Of a DNA stretch of 6,723 nucleotides, positions 6,253 through 6,723 are shown piece by piece. Location: the NCBI GenBank assembly GCA_017964745.1, contig JAGCRJ010000155.1:1-6723 (forward strand), read 5' to 3'. Each line of letters starts with the position of its first letter. The stretch's first letter is position 1. A program made the translations under genes and the position numbers. Under the pieces are notes generated by a model. That model was not told the origin of the DNA. It saw only the letters and a program-made list of their open reading frames with translations, and searched no databases. The stretch comes from Lachnospiraceae bacterium. GTDB lineage: Bacteria > Bacillota > Clostridia > Lachnospirales > Lachnospiraceae.

Positions 6253-6723
6253 CCTCAGAAGATTATACACGCAGCTTCTTATATGGTCCGTGATCGCGGT
6301 TCCGGCATTCACATTTCTGTTCGTATTCATCGGAACGATGGTGGAATACGGAACCCGGGATACGATCCCTCTCTTCATCCTGTATTCGGGCCTGATGATC
6401 TTTCTGTTATACAGATACATCAAAACCGTCGGATATGTGGGGCATCTGGGATCCATGGACAGGGTGTTCAAGGCCGATCCCGACGGATCGGTACCGATGG
6501 ATGAGATCGCGACTTACCTTCACACCACTCCCGATAAGCTCCTTCGAATGATCTCCTACGGTGAAAAGAAGAAGATCCTGATCAACCTGGTCTACGACGC
6601 ACAGGGAAGGAGGTTCATCCTCACCGACAGATACAGACCCGCTGATCCCATCAAGGACCGCCCCTTCGTGGGAATGGATTGTCCGGGATGCGGCGCGAGC
6701 CTCAAGATCAGGGCAGCCACCAC
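6242..6723 (+). CDS. Second membrane/zinc-ribbon protein, paralogue of the preceding gene (3' truncated)
   Basis: The frame is open from ATG 6242 to the window edge: 160 complete codons and no stop, so the C-terminus is missing. The start overlaps the previous gene by 11 bases in another frame, with GGAG (6231-6234) seven bases upstream. The product repeats its neighbour's plan: two transmembrane segments (about 10-32 and 40-60), a winged-helix-like region (about 80-130, from DGSVPMDEIATYL), and the start of a zinc ribbon, MDCPGCG (145-151, Cys147 and Cys150). The second cysteine pair should lie just past the edge. DG-VP at the start of the middle region and DCP-CGA at the ribbon align between the two proteins, while the helices have diverged, which indicates an older tandem duplication. 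No named family is recognised and the function is unknown. Confidence 0.78.
   Translation, partial: MYINLRRLYTQLLIWSVIAVPAFTFLFVFIGTMVEYGTRDTIPLFILYSGLMIFLLYRYIKTVGYVGHLGSMDRVFKADPDGSVPMDEIATYLHTTPDKLLRMISYGEKKKILINLVYDAQGRRFILTDRYRPADPIKDRPFVGMDCPGCGASLKIRAAT

Noticed and set aside
5683..6471. Long antisense open frame (262 codons) opposite the two membrane-protein genes
   Set aside because: Its product shows no recognisable domain and it lies opposite two well-supported genes with ribosome sites, membrane helices and zinc-ribbon cysteines. It is best explained as a shadow of the + strand coding pattern.
6283..6504. Small + strand frame of 73 codons near the right end
   Set aside because: It overlaps the second membrane-protein gene in another frame. 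That gene has a better start, a ribosome site and clear homology to its neighbour.

Overview
The window reads as a stretch of a clostridial (Firmicutes) chromosome, most likely from a gut or rumen relative of Lachnospiraceae/Oscillospiraceae. The support is indirect: strong AGGAG-type ribosome binding sites, transketolase split into two genes, tight co-directional packing, and a PurF-like protein of a type I remember from Clostridia and Bacteroidetes. The genus cannot be named from the sequence. All eight genes lie on the + strand. The first and last are cut by the window edges, and no stretch over 300 bases lacks a gene. I see no tRNA, rRNA, CRISPR array or insertion sequence.

Positions 1-4172 form a pentose-handling block: the C-terminal half of an FGGY sugar kinase, L-ribulose-5-phosphate 4-epimerase (araD), the N- and C-terminal transketolase subunits, and ribulose-phosphate 3-epimerase (rpe). 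Read as a pathway, a ketopentose is phosphorylated by the kinase and AraD makes D-xylulose 5-phosphate. Transketolase then moves carbon into the non-oxidative pentose phosphate pathway, and Rpe interconverts xylulose 5-phosphate and ribulose 5-phosphate. tkt(C) and rpe abut with no spacer. The 82-base araD-tkt(N) gap holds a clear inverted repeat, so the block may be more than one transcript.

Positions 4241-5647 encode a PurF (amidophosphoribosyltransferase) homologue and are the most interesting part of the window. The phosphoribosyltransferase half and four cysteines matching the clostridial/Bacillus PurF 4Fe-4S ligands are present. The glutaminase half lacks its nucleophilic cysteine (Gly at residue 2) and the other glutamine-site motifs. 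It is probably not an ordinary PurF; its activity is unknown. A convincing stem-loop with a short T-rich tail follows it.

Positions 5704-6723 hold two overlapping genes with the same unusual layout: two transmembrane segments, a winged-helix-like region, then a C-terminal zinc ribbon. They look like diverged tandem duplicates forming a two-gene membrane module of unknown function. The second runs off the right edge.
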